Source: an uncultured Lachnospiraceae bacterium
Lineage (GTDB): Bacteria; Bacillota; Clostridia; Lachnospirales; Lachnospiraceae
DNA length: 8,428 nt
Assembly (NCBI GenBank): GCA_946409475.1
Contig: CAMJWQ010000140.1
Span: 1-8,428 of the forward strand
Direction of reading: 5' to 3'
The position numbers and the translations under genes are program-made. Each line of letters starts with the position of its first letter. The stretch's first letter is position 1. Positions 1 to 7,219 of this stretch are shown one piece after another. The notes beneath the pieces were generated by a model. That model was not told the origin of the DNA. It saw only the letters and a list, made by a program, of their open reading frames with translations, and did not search any database.

Positions 1-83
1 ATTCTTTAGTTACTAAAAAATATTGCAATATGCCTTAGTTTTTATTTAATTTTTATGAAACAATACTATAAACAAAACCGTTT
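1..83. other. AT-rich intergenic end with small inverted repeats; possible weak terminator
   Basis: This non-coding stretch follows the stop codon of the glycerate kinase gene. It holds a 6-base inverted repeat around one base (TTTAGT at 5-10, ACTAAA at 12-17). It also holds a weak stem-loop in which 12-16 pairs with 35-39 and ATAT (21-24 region) pairs around TGCA. On the plus strand the stem-loop is followed by a T-rich run from 40 on; on the minus strand a T-run lies inside its 3' arm. The stems are almost all A-T pairs, so terminator activity for the operon, or for a converging gene to the left, is only a guess. No coding frame is supported here. Confidence 0.3.
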
Positions 84-1229
84 CTAAGAAATCTGCTTCA
101 TGGCAGAAATTAATCTAAAAATCTGTTCTGCCGTATTTACCATATTTTCTCTGGCAACTTGCGGTTTCATTGCTTCATCCAAAGTCACTATCTGTGTCAG
201 AATAGGAAAATATGCATCTATTCCTTCTATATTACACATTTCTGCTCCAGGTGCAATACTTCCTGCAAGAGCAATGGTAACTGCACCATGCTTTTTACCA
301 AGCTTTGCTACACCCACAGGTCCTTTCCCCATTGCGGTCTGTCGATCCAGTTTTCCTTCTCCCGTAATGACATAGTCCACTTCTTCCACGCTTTCTTCCA
401 ATTTGACAGCATTTATAACTAAGTCTATTCCTGATTCCAGCGTACCATGAAGATAGCTCAAAAAAGCGAATCCGAGCCCTCCTGCCGCTCCCGCACCGGG
501 GCACTGACTGTTATCCTGTCCTGTATAAGCTGCTGTTTTCCTTCCAAAATGTGCCATAGCCTCATCAATCACAGGTTTCATTTCTTCTGTGACACCTTTT
601 TGCGGTCCAAAAATATAAGTGGCCCCATTAGTACCACACAATGGATTCGTCACATCACAGGCAATATGAAATACACACTCCTTAAGCTCTTTTTTTACAT
701 TCAAATCAGAAATCGTGTTTATCATCCCGAGACCTTTTGCTCCAAGAGGGACTGGCGCACCTCTCTCATCCAAGAAATCATATCCCAATGCCTGAAGCAT
801 ACCAAGTCCTCCGTCGTTAGTGGCGCTTCCACCAATTCCAATAATGAAATTACGACATCCTCTATTCATTGCATCACTAATCATCTCCCCCACGCCGTAG
901 GTAGTTGCATCCATAGGGCGTTTATCTTTTTTTATCAGGACAATGCCAGAAGCAGCCGCCATTTCAATAATTGCTGTTTTTGAGCTATGTATGCAGCCAT
1001 ACCAAGCTGCGACTTTTCCTTCCAATGGCCCTTGTACATCTACAAGAATCATTTCTCCTCCAAGTCCGAATACCAGTGCTTCTGTCGTACCTTCACCTCC
1101 GTCTGCCAATGGTTTTACAATTACTTCTATTGATGCGTCTGCCCTCTTAATCCCTTCTTTTATCGCATTTCCAGCCTCCATGGATGTAAGGCTGCCTTTT
1201 AAAGAATCTATGGCTACCACTACTTTCAT
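84..1229 (-). CDS. glxK: Glycerate kinase, GlxK/GarK family (2-phosphoglycerate forming)
   Basis: Predicted cytoplasmic kinase that phosphorylates D-glycerate with ATP; characterised GlxK/GarK members give 2-phosphoglycerate, which feeds lower glycolysis. At 381 residues it has the family's normal length. Visible family motifs, in order, are DSLKGSL at 8-14, the PLADGGEGT block at 40-48, GIGGSATNDGG at 131-141, CDVTNPLCGTNGA at 191-203 followed by FGPQKG at 207-212, GAAGGLG at 247-253, and TGEGKLDRQT at 289-298 followed by GKGP. The ATG at 1227-1229 gives the standard MKVVVAIDS start, so the start is secure although the ribosome site is poorly placed (GAAAGG 12 bases away). It is the last visible gene of the operon and starts 47 bases after the small membrane protein. 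Placed after a hydroxypyruvate reductase-like gene, it probably disposes of glycerate made by the pathway. The family call is firm; the role in this pathway is inferred. Confidence 0.95.
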   Translation of the reverse strand: MKVVVAIDSLKGSLTSMEAGNAIKEGIKRADASIEVIVKPLADGGEGTTEALVFGLGGEMILVDVQGPLEGKVAAWYGCIHSSKTAIIEMAAASGIVLIKKDKRPMDATTYGVGEMISDAMNRGCRNFIIGIGGSATNDGGLGMLQALGYDFLDERGAPVPLGAKGLGMINTISDLNVKKELKECVFHIACDVTNPLCGTNGATYIFGPQKGVTEEMKPVIDEAMAHFGRKTAAYTGQDNSQCPGAGAAGGLGFAFLSYLHGTLESGIDLVINAVKLEESVEEVDYVITGEGKLDRQTAMGKGPVGVAKLGKKHGAVTIALAGSIAPGAEMCNIEGIDAYFPILTQIVTLDEAMKPQVARENMVNTAEQIFRLISAMKQIS

Positions 1230-1241
1230 AACCTTGTTCTA

Positions 1242-1247
1242 CCTTTC
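1242..1247 (-). promoter_or_regulatory. Probable, unusually distant ribosome binding site of glycerate kinase
   Basis: Read on the minus strand this is GAAAGG, 12 bases before the ATG. A second match, AAGG at 1232-1235, ends only 2 bases before the ATG and is too close. A perfect GGAGG lies at 1263-1267, 33 bases upstream, with no ATG, GTG or TTG at usable distance after it. The start codon itself is fixed by the conserved N-terminus of the protein, so initiation may be weak or may depend on ribosomes arriving from upstream genes. Confidence 0.4.
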
Positions 1248-1276
1248 TGCTTTGCTTTTCGACCTCCGTCTGCCTA

Positions 1277-1444
1277 TTATTGCTCTCTGTTTCTCTTATC
1301 AAATACAAGGCCAATCAATAATCCGACAATAACTGCTGCAATATTCCCCGTAAAAATATATAACAGTACGCCTATTAATGTACCCAACAACATTTTGGGG
1401 TTAGAAGTATTGCTGTTATTTTTATCAAATATATTTTTTCTCAT
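1277..1444 (-). CDS. Small membrane protein of unknown function, 55 residues
   Basis: This short frame fills the gap between the hydroxyacid dehydrogenase and glycerate kinase genes, on the same strand. It starts MRKNIFDKNN and ends at TAA (1277-1279). The polar, Asn-rich N-terminus (1-17) is followed by a hydrophobic, Gly-rich core from about residue 18 to 48 and a charged tail DKRNREQ. The core contains two similar pieces, GTLIGVLLY (21-29) and GLLIGLVFD (41-49), each with a GxxxG spacing and separated by an FTGN turn. That suggests a helical hairpin or a Gly-zipper-like membrane segment. A plausible ribosome site, AGGA (minus strand, 1453-1456), lies 8 bases before the ATG. The gaps are 46 bases to the gene upstream and 47 to the gene downstream. 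I do not recognise the family. The gene is supported by its position, hydrophobic pattern and start signals, not by homology. Confidence 0.6.
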   Translation of the reverse strand: MRKNIFDKNNSNTSNPKMLLGTLIGVLLYIFTGNIAAVIVGLLIGLVFDKRNREQ

Positions 1445-1490
1445 ATGGTTTTTCCTATTTTCATCTTATTAATCCAATTTTTCTAAGACA

Positions 1491-2456
1491 TTATTTATTA
1501 ACCACATTCACTGGATTTCCATTTATAAATTCTTTTATATTATTCACGGTTATATCCATAATTCTTTGACGTGCAGCCTGTGCCGCCCATGAAATATGTG
1601 GCGTAATCAAGCAGTTTTTTGCCTTGAGCAATGGATTATCCCCTTTAATCGGCTCTGTCGAAACAACATCCAGACCTGCCGCATACACCTTTCCACTATT
1701 CAATGCCTCCGCCAAATCCTGCTCTACAACCAACTGACCACGTGAATTGTTGATAATAATAACACCCTCTTTCATTTTTGCAATATTATCCTTATTTATC
1801 AAGCCTTCTGTGTCCTGAAATAATGGACAATGAAGAAAAATCACATCAGATTTCTTTAAAAGTGTATCCATATCAACATATTCGGCTACTTTCCTGCCTG
1901 CATCACTCTGAAATTTATCGAACCCCAGGACCCTCATATCCATGCTTTTTAAAATTCTGGCAGTGGCTTGTCCAATACGTCCTAGTCCAACTATACCTGC
2001 TGTTTTTCCATATAATTCAATCATAGGATAATCCCAATAACACCAGTCAACATTATTTTCCCATTTTCCTGCTTTTACGGTATCTGAATGATATTGATAG
2101 TGAGAACAAATTTCCAACAAAAGTCCTACTGCATACTGTCCTACAATTTGTGTACCATATGTGGGAACATTAACAACTGCAATGCCTTTTTCTTTTGCAT
2201 AATTATAATTCACCACATTATATCCTGTCGCTAACACAGCAATTAACTTTAAATTAGGACAATCATCTATAGTCTGTCTGGAAATTGGTGTCTTATTTGT
2301 TATGGCGATCTCTGCATTCCCTACGGTTTTTGCAATTATAGGATTCTCAACATAAGAGATTCTGTCATGTACCGTCAAATCCCCTATTTTCCCTAATTCC
2401 TCCCAGGAAAGATCTCCAGGATTTTCTGTATAACCATCTAATACAACTATTTTCAT
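1491..2456 (-). CDS. D-2-hydroxyacid dehydrogenase, hydroxypyruvate reductase/glycerate dehydrogenase type
   Basis: Cytoplasmic NAD-dependent enzyme that interconverts a 2-keto acid and a D-2-hydroxyacid. The N-terminus (MKIVVLDGYT followed by NPGDLSWEEL) and the C-terminal ITPHISWAAQAARQR block are typical of glycerate dehydrogenases (HprA-like), making hydroxypyruvate or glyoxylate the likely substrate. With the ATG at 2454-2456 it is 321 residues, normal for the family. The nucleotide-binding GLGRIG is at 157-162, and Asp180 at the end of the second strand suggests NAD(H) rather than NADP(H). Catalytic residues are Arg239 (NNSRGQL), Glu268 (STEP) and His287 (TPHIS). An in-frame TTG directly before the ATG could add one residue, but the ATG sits 9 bases from a good AAGGAG and matches the family start. 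It lies 94 bases after dctM and upstream of glycerate kinase, which fits hydroxypyruvate to glycerate to 2-phosphoglycerate. Family firm, exact substrate inferred. Confidence 0.92.
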   Translation of the reverse strand: MKIVVLDGYTENPGDLSWEELGKIGDLTVHDRISYVENPIIAKTVGNAEIAITNKTPISRQTIDDCPNLKLIAVLATGYNVVNYNYAKEKGIAVVNVPTYGTQIVGQYAVGLLLEICSHYQYHSDTVKAGKWENNVDWCYWDYPMIELYGKTAGIVGLGRIGQATARILKSMDMRVLGFDKFQSDAGRKVAEYVDMDTLLKKSDVIFLHCPLFQDTEGLINKDNIAKMKEGVIIINNSRGQLVVEQDLAEALNSGKVYAAGLDVVSTEPIKGDNPLLKAKNCLITPHISWAAQAARQRIMDITVNNIKEFINGNPVNVVNK

Positions 2457-2465
2457 CAAGAGTTT

Positions 2466-2471
2466 CTCCTT
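2466..2471 (-). promoter_or_regulatory. Ribosome binding site deciding the hydroxyacid dehydrogenase start
   Basis: Minus-strand AAGGAG, 9 bases before the ATG at 2454-2456 and 6 before an adjacent in-frame TTG. The spacing and the conserved protein start both favour the ATG. Confidence 0.7.
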
Positions 2472-2478
2472 CTTTAAT

Positions 2479-2484
2479 ATTATA
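2479..2484 (-). promoter_or_regulatory. Possible -10 element of an internal promoter
   Basis: A perfect TATAAT on the minus strand in the 94-base gap between dctM and the hydroxyacid dehydrogenase, about 22 bases before the start codon. No good -35 is found 16-18 bases upstream (the best is ATCTTT-like). In AT-rich DNA a TATAAT by chance is common, so this is weak support for separate transcription of the last three genes. Confidence 0.2.
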
Positions 2485-2550
2485 GAATACCTATACCTCT
2501 TAAAGATTTTTCCTTTGAAGGCTGATTGATAACCTTCTACAATATGTCAA

Positions 2551-3846
2551 TTATAATGTTCCAAATATAAGTCTTACGGGTACCTCAATAATCTGAGGAA
2601 AAAATATAAAGACACAAATTGAAATTGCAATTAATACAATCCAAGATATGGAGGACTTAATGATTTTTTCTAACGGCAATCCCGTTACATTTTCCGCTGC
2701 ATATAGGCACACTCCCACAGGGGGTGTAATCAACCCAAACGATAACGTAATCACAAGGAATACGACAAAGAATAAGGGAGATATACCAACTGCCTGTACT
2801 GCCGGAAGAAGTATAGGAACCAAAATAAAAATTGCTGCCGTAGCATCCATAAACATACCGACAACAATAAGGAATGCGTACAATACAAATAAAATAATGA
2901 TTCGATTATCAGAAATTCCTGCAATCATATTTGCAATCTTACTTGGAAGTCCATCAATTTCAAATAACAATGATGCCGGTTTCGCAGCAATTGCAACAAA
3001 AAGAATAGTTCCTGTAGAACGCGCTATTTTTATAACAATTCTAGGAATATCTCTCCATTTCAAATTTTTAAATACATAAATGGAAATCAGACATGTATAC
3101 ACCACAGCAATTGAAGCACCTTCTGTCGGTGTATATATTCCCGTATAAACACCTCCAAGAAGAATAATCGGAGTTAACAAGGCCGGAATAGCTCTTACAA
3201 AGGATTTAGCCAGCTTTTTACTTGAAAATTTAACACGATCACCTATCACATGTTTTTTGCAATAAAAATAGTTATACATCATAAATACAATTCCAATAAT
3301 AATACCCGGTATTAGACCTGCTAATAATGCCTGTCCAATGGATACATTTGCCGTAGCTGCTGCATTAATCATCAGAATACTGGGAGGAATTACCGAGGCC
3401 AGCATAGAACCTGACAGATTAATTGCCGTCGCATAATCCTTGGGATAGCCTTTTTTCTCCAATGCATTAATACTCATCTTACCAATAGAGGCAATTGCCG
3501 CAACTGAGGAGCCTGACATTCCCGCAAACAGCATATTCACTACTACAGATACGTGGCCAAGTCCCCCATAAATCCAACCGACAAGGGCTTCAGCAAGATC
3601 ATAAATACGGTCCGCTATACCCCCCTCATCCATCAGAGAACCACACAGAATGAATAATGGAACCGCCACCATAATAAATGAGTTCATCGCCGTAAACATA
3701 GACTGTGCGGCCATATTTAAGGGGAGGTCTGTCATAATTGCCATTACGATTACCGAAGCCGCTCCGAGTGATACAGCAATTGGTACGCCAAGAAACATCA
3801 ATACTATAAAAAGCAGAATAATTACCAGACTCATACTAACACTCAT
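2551..3846 (-). CDS. dctM: TRAP transporter large permease subunit (DctM)
   Basis: Large membrane subunit of a tripartite ATP-independent periplasmic-type (TRAP) transporter, which drives uptake of a carboxylate by ion (usually sodium) symport. At 431 residues, hydrophobic along nearly its whole length, it fits the normal many-helix DctM fold. Characteristic DctM blocks are PLFILCGSLM at 63-72, MSGSSVAAIASIG at 110-122, IPPS at 153-156, GGVYTGIYTPTEGAS at 231-245, GMFMDATAA at 330-338 followed by PILLP at 344-348, and GLITPPVG at 371-378. The start ATG follows the dctQ stop by only 7 bases and uses a GAGGGG site that lies inside the end of dctQ, so the two subunits are probably translationally coupled. 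It works with DctQ and the DctP binding protein encoded just upstream. Family firm; substrate not determined by this subunit. Confidence 0.96.
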   Translation of the reverse strand: MSVSMSLVIILLFIVLMFLGVPIAVSLGAASVIVMAIMTDLPLNMAAQSMFTAMNSFIMVAVPLFILCGSLMDEGGIADRIYDLAEALVGWIYGGLGHVSVVVNMLFAGMSGSSVAAIASIGKMSINALEKKGYPKDYATAINLSGSMLASVIPPSILMINAAATANVSIGQALLAGLIPGIIIGIVFMMYNYFYCKKHVIGDRVKFSSKKLAKSFVRAIPALLTPIILLGGVYTGIYTPTEGASIAVVYTCLISIYVFKNLKWRDIPRIVIKIARSTGTILFVAIAAKPASLLFEIDGLPSKIANMIAGISDNRIIILFVLYAFLIVVGMFMDATAAIFILVPILLPAVQAVGISPLFFVVFLVITLSFGLITPPVGVCLYAAENVTGLPLEKIIKSSISWIVLIAISICVFIFFPQIIEVPVRLIFGTL

Positions 3847-3853
3847 TTTTTAA

Positions 3854-4393
3854 TCACCCCTCATTCTTCAGAGTTTTTTTCTTCTCTGTCTCTTTATCAC
3901 CAATTGTTATTTTGTCATGATATTCTAAAAAGCTTTGTATTGTACCAATAAATCCAAGAACTGCGCCAACAGGCTGACATATTCCAATCAGGGACATTGG
4001 TATACGAAGAGCCGTTCCCATTTCATGAAGCATAATCTGCTGCTGTACAACTTGAATGCCAAAAACAAACATAAATACAAAAAAACCCATACAAAAAACA
4101 GCATATAAAACCTCACTGAATTTTTTGAACCACAAAGGTGCAACCTGAAGAAATAATGTGACACGGGAGGATTCACATCTATTAAATCCGGCTGCCAATG
4201 CCAAAAACATCATCCACAAAAATAAGTAACGGCTTGTCTCCTCTGTCCATGGAAACGGATGTCCCATTATTCGTCCGGCAATCTGCAGCATGATATCCGC
4301 TACCATCCCGATAACCAGCATTGCCAGTATAATATCTTCTAATTTGTTTACCATATTAAAAAAAACAAAAAGTTTTGATTTCTTACGTTCCAT
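3854..4393 (-). CDS. dctQ: TRAP transporter small permease subunit (DctQ)
   Basis: Small membrane subunit of the TRAP transporter, partner of DctM in the cell membrane. At 179 residues with about four hydrophobic segments (roughly 18-40, 55-72, 95-117 and 133-155), it has the usual size and layout. The family signature is present: Arg41, then PWTEETSRYLFLW at 48-60, and ALRIPM at 128-133. The C-terminal tail is short and very basic/acidic (KETEKKKTLKNEG). The start ATG is 7 bases after a strong GGAGG (4401-4405). It lies 125 bases after dctP, a gap that contains a hairpin, and 7 bases before dctM. Sequence conservation in DctQ is low in general, but signature and context agree. Confidence 0.94.
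   Translation of the reverse strand: MERKKSKLFVFFNMVNKLEDIILAMLVIGMVADIMLQIAGRIMGHPFPWTEETSRYLFLWMMFLALAAGFNRCESSRVTLFLQVAPLWFKKFSEVLYAVFCMGFFVFMFVFGIQVVQQQIMLHEMGTALRIPMSLIGICQPVGAVLGFIGTIQSFLEYHDKITIGDKETEKKKTLKNEG
3857..3862 (-). promoter_or_regulatory. Ribosome binding site of dctM inside the end of dctQ
   Basis: Minus-strand GAGGGG that also encodes the last residues of DctQ, immediately before its TGA stop and 10 bases before the dctM ATG. The overlap suggests coupled translation of the two membrane subunits. Confidence 0.7.
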
Positions 4394-4450
4394 CCTTTAT
4401 CCTCCAACCTATCTATCCGTTTTACCAAAGCTGCCGAACTGACGAGAAAT

Positions 4451-4479
4451 ATGCGCTCTGCCCAAAAGGTAGGGCGCAT
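4451..4479. promoter_or_regulatory. Intercistronic hairpin between dctP and dctQ
   Basis: Inverted repeat of 12 bases: ATGCGCTCTGCC at 4451-4462 and GGTAGGGCGCAT at 4468-4479, with a 5-base loop (CAAAA). In the mRNA sense (minus strand) the outer six pairs are perfect (ATGCGC/GCGCAT) and the inner part has two C-A mismatches. On the plus strand the same positions are G-T wobbles, so the whole stem can pair. No clear T-run follows in the mRNA sense, so it is more likely a leaky attenuator or an mRNA-stabilising element than a full terminator. Placed just after the binding-protein gene, it could help make more DctP than DctQM, as described for other transport operons. Confidence 0.6.
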
Positions 4480-4518
4480 TACAGTAAATGTCATCTGCTT
4501 ATAACTGCATATTAATGA

Positions 4519-5604
4519 TTAATCAACGGCCTTTCCGCAAAAATCTGCAGTGGCATTAAATAGATCATCATCTTCAATCAACTCTTTGAATTTAGGATAG
4601 CAGGACTGTGATATTTCAACAAATTTCTCACGTGCTTCTTCCATAATTTCATTTGATTCCATTCCATTATCCAACAATGTTTTTAAAGCAACCTGATCCT
4701 GTTCTTCCATCATATCTACATTCCATTGTTGAACTTCCTGACCGGCTTTTGTTATTGCATCCTGCTGTTCTTGTGTTAATGTTTCATAAAATGAAGAATT
4801 GATTCCTACCAGCCAGGCATCTGCCATGTGATTGGTAAAAGAAATGTATTTTTGTACTTCATAGAACTTATTTACATAAGGAACATCCACAGGATTTTCC
4901 TGCGCATCAAGAGTGTTTAATTGCAATGCATTATACACTTCCGAAAAATTCATAGGCGTTGTAACAGCTCCGCATGCATTAAAAAATTCTACGTATAATG
5001 AATTATTTGGAACACGTATAACAAGACCGTCTAAGTCTTCCGGAGATGTTATGGGCCTCTTGGAGTTTGTTATCTCACGGAAGGATCTCGTCCAGCTTCC
5101 TACTGTTGTAATGCCCATGTCACTCACACGATTCATTAGCTCTTTACCAATCTCGCTATTTAGATACTCTAACAATTGTGCCTGATCATCAAACATATAA
5201 GGAACCGAAATCACATTGTAACCCGGTTCAAAACTTGCATATACTGAGGTTGCCAGAATTAACATCTGCAATGATCCTGCCGACAGCTGTTTGATACCTG
5301 CCGCCGTATCTCCTCCATAAAGGGAACCATTCCCCGACACTTGAATATCAAGTGTACCATTGGAATATTCCATTGCACGATTGGCAAATTCCGTTGCTGC
5401 GGAATAAATATAAGACGCTTCCGAATCGGGAACTGCTATTGTGATTTTTGTTACTTCTGCTGACTGTTCTACCTCTGTTCTTTTAGCTGAAGTATCCGCC
5501 GCTTCTGTTGCTGATGTGCCAGAAGTACCTGATGTTCCACATCCAATAATTGACATTCCTACCATAACAATTGCACAAATTAGTGCCACTACTTTACTTT
5601 TCAT
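4519..5604 (-). CDS. dctP: TRAP transporter substrate-binding lipoprotein (DctP family)
   Basis: Extracellular solute receptor of the TRAP system; it binds the substrate and hands it to DctQM. The N-terminus is a lipoprotein signal: basic MKSK, a hydrophobic stretch, then lipobox IIGC with Cys22 as the predicted lipid-anchored residue, which fits a Gram-positive cell. A flexible linker with three tandem Gly-Thr-Ser units follows (24-31 region). The mature domain has DctP landmarks: NSKRPITSPEDL at 180-191, LVIRVP at 194-199 with Arg197, the family's usual carboxylate-binding arginine, PMNFSEVYNAL at 217-227 and DAQENP at 233-238. At 361 residues the length is normal, allowing for the linker. 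The ATG is preceded by GGAGG (5611-5615) at good spacing, 39 bases after the kinase. The retained arginine points to an acidic substrate such as a sugar acid; which one is unknown. Confidence 0.95.
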   Translation of the reverse strand: MKSKVVALICAIVMVGMSIIGCGTSGTSGTSATEAADTSAKRTEVEQSAEVTKITIAVPDSEASYIYSAATEFANRAMEYSNGTLDIQVSGNGSLYGGDTAAGIKQLSAGSLQMLILATSVYASFEPGYNVISVPYMFDDQAQLLEYLNSEIGKELMNRVSDMGITTVGSWTRSFREITNSKRPITSPEDLDGLVIRVPNNSLYVEFFNACGAVTTPMNFSEVYNALQLNTLDAQENPVDVPYVNKFYEVQKYISFTNHMADAWLVGINSSFYETLTQEQQDAITKAGQEVQQWNVDMMEEQDQVALKTLLDNGMESNEIMEEAREKFVEISQSCYPKFKELIEDDDLFNATADFCGKAVD

Positions 5605-5643
5605 TTGTTTCCTCCTTAAACACTATAGTTTTTGCCCACATTA

Positions 5644-7170
5644 TTACTGTGCATTTAATTTATAGATATCCTTTAATGCAGGATATAAACTCTTATACAC
5701 TTCAAAACATTTTGCATAGACCTCATCATAGTCATGATTACTTTTGACCACTTTGTATACTTTCTTCTCTACCTTATCCGATGCATCGTACACATTTTTA
5801 AACACACCGGCTCCTACACCTGCAAGTAAGGCTGCACCAACCGGAGCCATATCACACATATCAAGAATTTTCAAATCTTTACTTGTAATATCTGCTTTAA
5901 TCTGTGCCCAAGTCTCACTTTTTGCACCACCCCCAATAGATGTAAATTCTTTTATTTTGTTACCTGTTATCCTTTCTGCTATTCCAGACAGTTGACGAAG
6001 TCCATATCCGCAGCTTTCCAAAACTGCCCGATTCATTTCCTTACGCGTTGTCTGAAGAGAAAGTCCAAAAAACACCCCCCTTGCATAGGAATCCCATATA
6101 GGGCTTCTTTCTCCTAACATATAAGGAAGAAATACTACCCCATTACAGCCTGGAATTGCCTGATCCGCTTCTTTATTCATTAATTCGAATGCATTCTGCA
6201 TACTTTCTGCTTGCAAAACCAGTTCTCCATAAAACTCATTCAGAAACCACTCGTTGGAAGCTCCCGTAAAAGACATTGCTCCCTGATAGATCCACGTTCC
6301 GGGTATTACATGACACCGGTTGATAAACCCCCGGTCAAATACAGGCTTGTCAACACAAATCGTAAGAACATCTGTCGTACCGACTGATTCGCATACGTCG
6401 CCCGCTTTTGTAACACCGGCAGCAAATGTTGCACAAGGTGTATCTGCGCCTCCGATTACTACGGATGTACCTTTTGGAATTCCAAGTTCTATAATATCCC
6501 TGTGATTTAATCCTCCCATTACATCTGTAGAATTATGAAGTTCAGGAAGTTTCTCTCTTTCAATTCCAATTTTTTCGCAAAGATATGTGGACCATTTTTT
6601 CTCACCTGTTGTCTCAAATAAATTAGTATAAGAAGCATTAGAATAATCAATGGCAAATACTCCTGTCATTCTTTGGACTAAAAATGTATTCAAATGTCCG
6701 AAATATTTTGTCCTTTTATATGCATCCGGAAGATGCCTTTTAATCCAAAGCATAGATGAACCTGAAAAAGCACCTGCCATAGAGCTATTTGCCGTAATTT
6801 GAAAAAGCTTCTCCGCTCCCACCGCCTCTAGAATCATATCCGCTTCTTCCGTGCTTCTTCTGTCCGAATAGATAATCGGATCTACCAATACCTTCCCATT
6901 TTCGTCCATGGCTATCAACCCCGGACAAAGAGAAGAAATACCTATTCCCACAACTTTTGACATATCAATACCTTTGCCGTCTCTCAATAAACGAATACAA
7001 GTGATAAAAGCCGTCCACATGCTCTCTGCATCAATCTGAACAAAAGTTTCCCGCGGTGTAAGCAAACGGTATTTATTACTGCTAATTCCTAACAATTTTG
7101 CATTCTCATCAATAACAGCTACCTTTAGACTTGTGGTACCTACATCTACACCCAATAAATAACCTGCCAT
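5644..7170 (-). CDS. FGGY-family carbohydrate kinase (xylulokinase-like)
   Basis: Cytoplasmic ATP-dependent kinase for a sugar, polyol or sugar-derived acid. At 508 residues it has both actin-like FGGY domains complete. Seen in order: the N-terminal phosphate loop GVDVGTTSLK at 7-16, YSDRRS at 101-106 in the sugar-contact region, the GGADTPCATFAAG block at 240-252 with Asp243 as predicted catalytic base, GTTD at 264-267, GERSPIWDSYARG at 353-365, and the C-terminal FGGY signature GGGAKSETWAQIKAD at 413-427 followed by APVGAAL at 442-448. The ATG lacks a strong ribosome site, but the start fits the family and two stop codons in a row end the gene. It lies 49 bases after the aldolase and 39 before dctP. 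The family includes xylulo-, ribulo-, rhamnulo-, glycerol and erythritol kinases and LsrK, so the substrate cannot be assigned. In this context it probably phosphorylates the keto compound that the aldolase then cleaves. Confidence 0.93.
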   Translation of the reverse strand: MAGYLLGVDVGTTSLKVAVIDENAKLLGISSNKYRLLTPRETFVQIDAESMWTAFITCIRLLRDGKGIDMSKVVGIGISSLCPGLIAMDENGKVLVDPIIYSDRRSTEEADMILEAVGAEKLFQITANSSMAGAFSGSSMLWIKRHLPDAYKRTKYFGHLNTFLVQRMTGVFAIDYSNASYTNLFETTGEKKWSTYLCEKIGIEREKLPELHNSTDVMGGLNHRDIIELGIPKGTSVVIGGADTPCATFAAGVTKAGDVCESVGTTDVLTICVDKPVFDRGFINRCHVIPGTWIYQGAMSFTGASNEWFLNEFYGELVLQAESMQNAFELMNKEADQAIPGCNGVVFLPYMLGERSPIWDSYARGVFFGLSLQTTRKEMNRAVLESCGYGLRQLSGIAERITGNKIKEFTSIGGGAKSETWAQIKADITSKDLKILDMCDMAPVGAALLAGVGAGVFKNVYDASDKVEKKVYKVVKSNHDYDEVYAKCFEVYKSLYPALKDIYKLNAQ

Positions 7171-7219
7171 ATTCCATACCCATTTCTCTTTGCATAAATT
7201 ATCATCTTATTCGTTACAA

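Noticed and set aside
447..983. Open plus-strand frame of 178 codons
   Set aside because: It lies fully antisense to the glycerate kinase gene, whose family motifs are unmistakable. Its translation is Ser/Cys/His-rich without any domain pattern.
943..1332. Open plus-strand frame of 129 codons
   Set aside because: It runs antisense across the glycerate kinase start and most of the gap. It has no ribosome site of note and no recognisable domain.
2517..2537. Five-pair stem (GAAGG/CCTTC) with 11-base loop after dctM
   Set aside because: The stem is too short and the loop too large, and no T-run follows in the transcript direction, so it is not a convincing terminator.
2545..2550. Perfect TTGACA (-35-like) on the minus strand just after the dctM stop
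   Set aside because: No -10-like sequence lies 16-18 bases downstream (AATCAG there), so it does not make a promoter by itself.
3988..4176. Second minus-strand frame of 62 codons inside dctQ
   Set aside because: It is an out-of-frame shadow of dctQ. Its hydrophobic look comes from the membrane-protein codons it overlaps.
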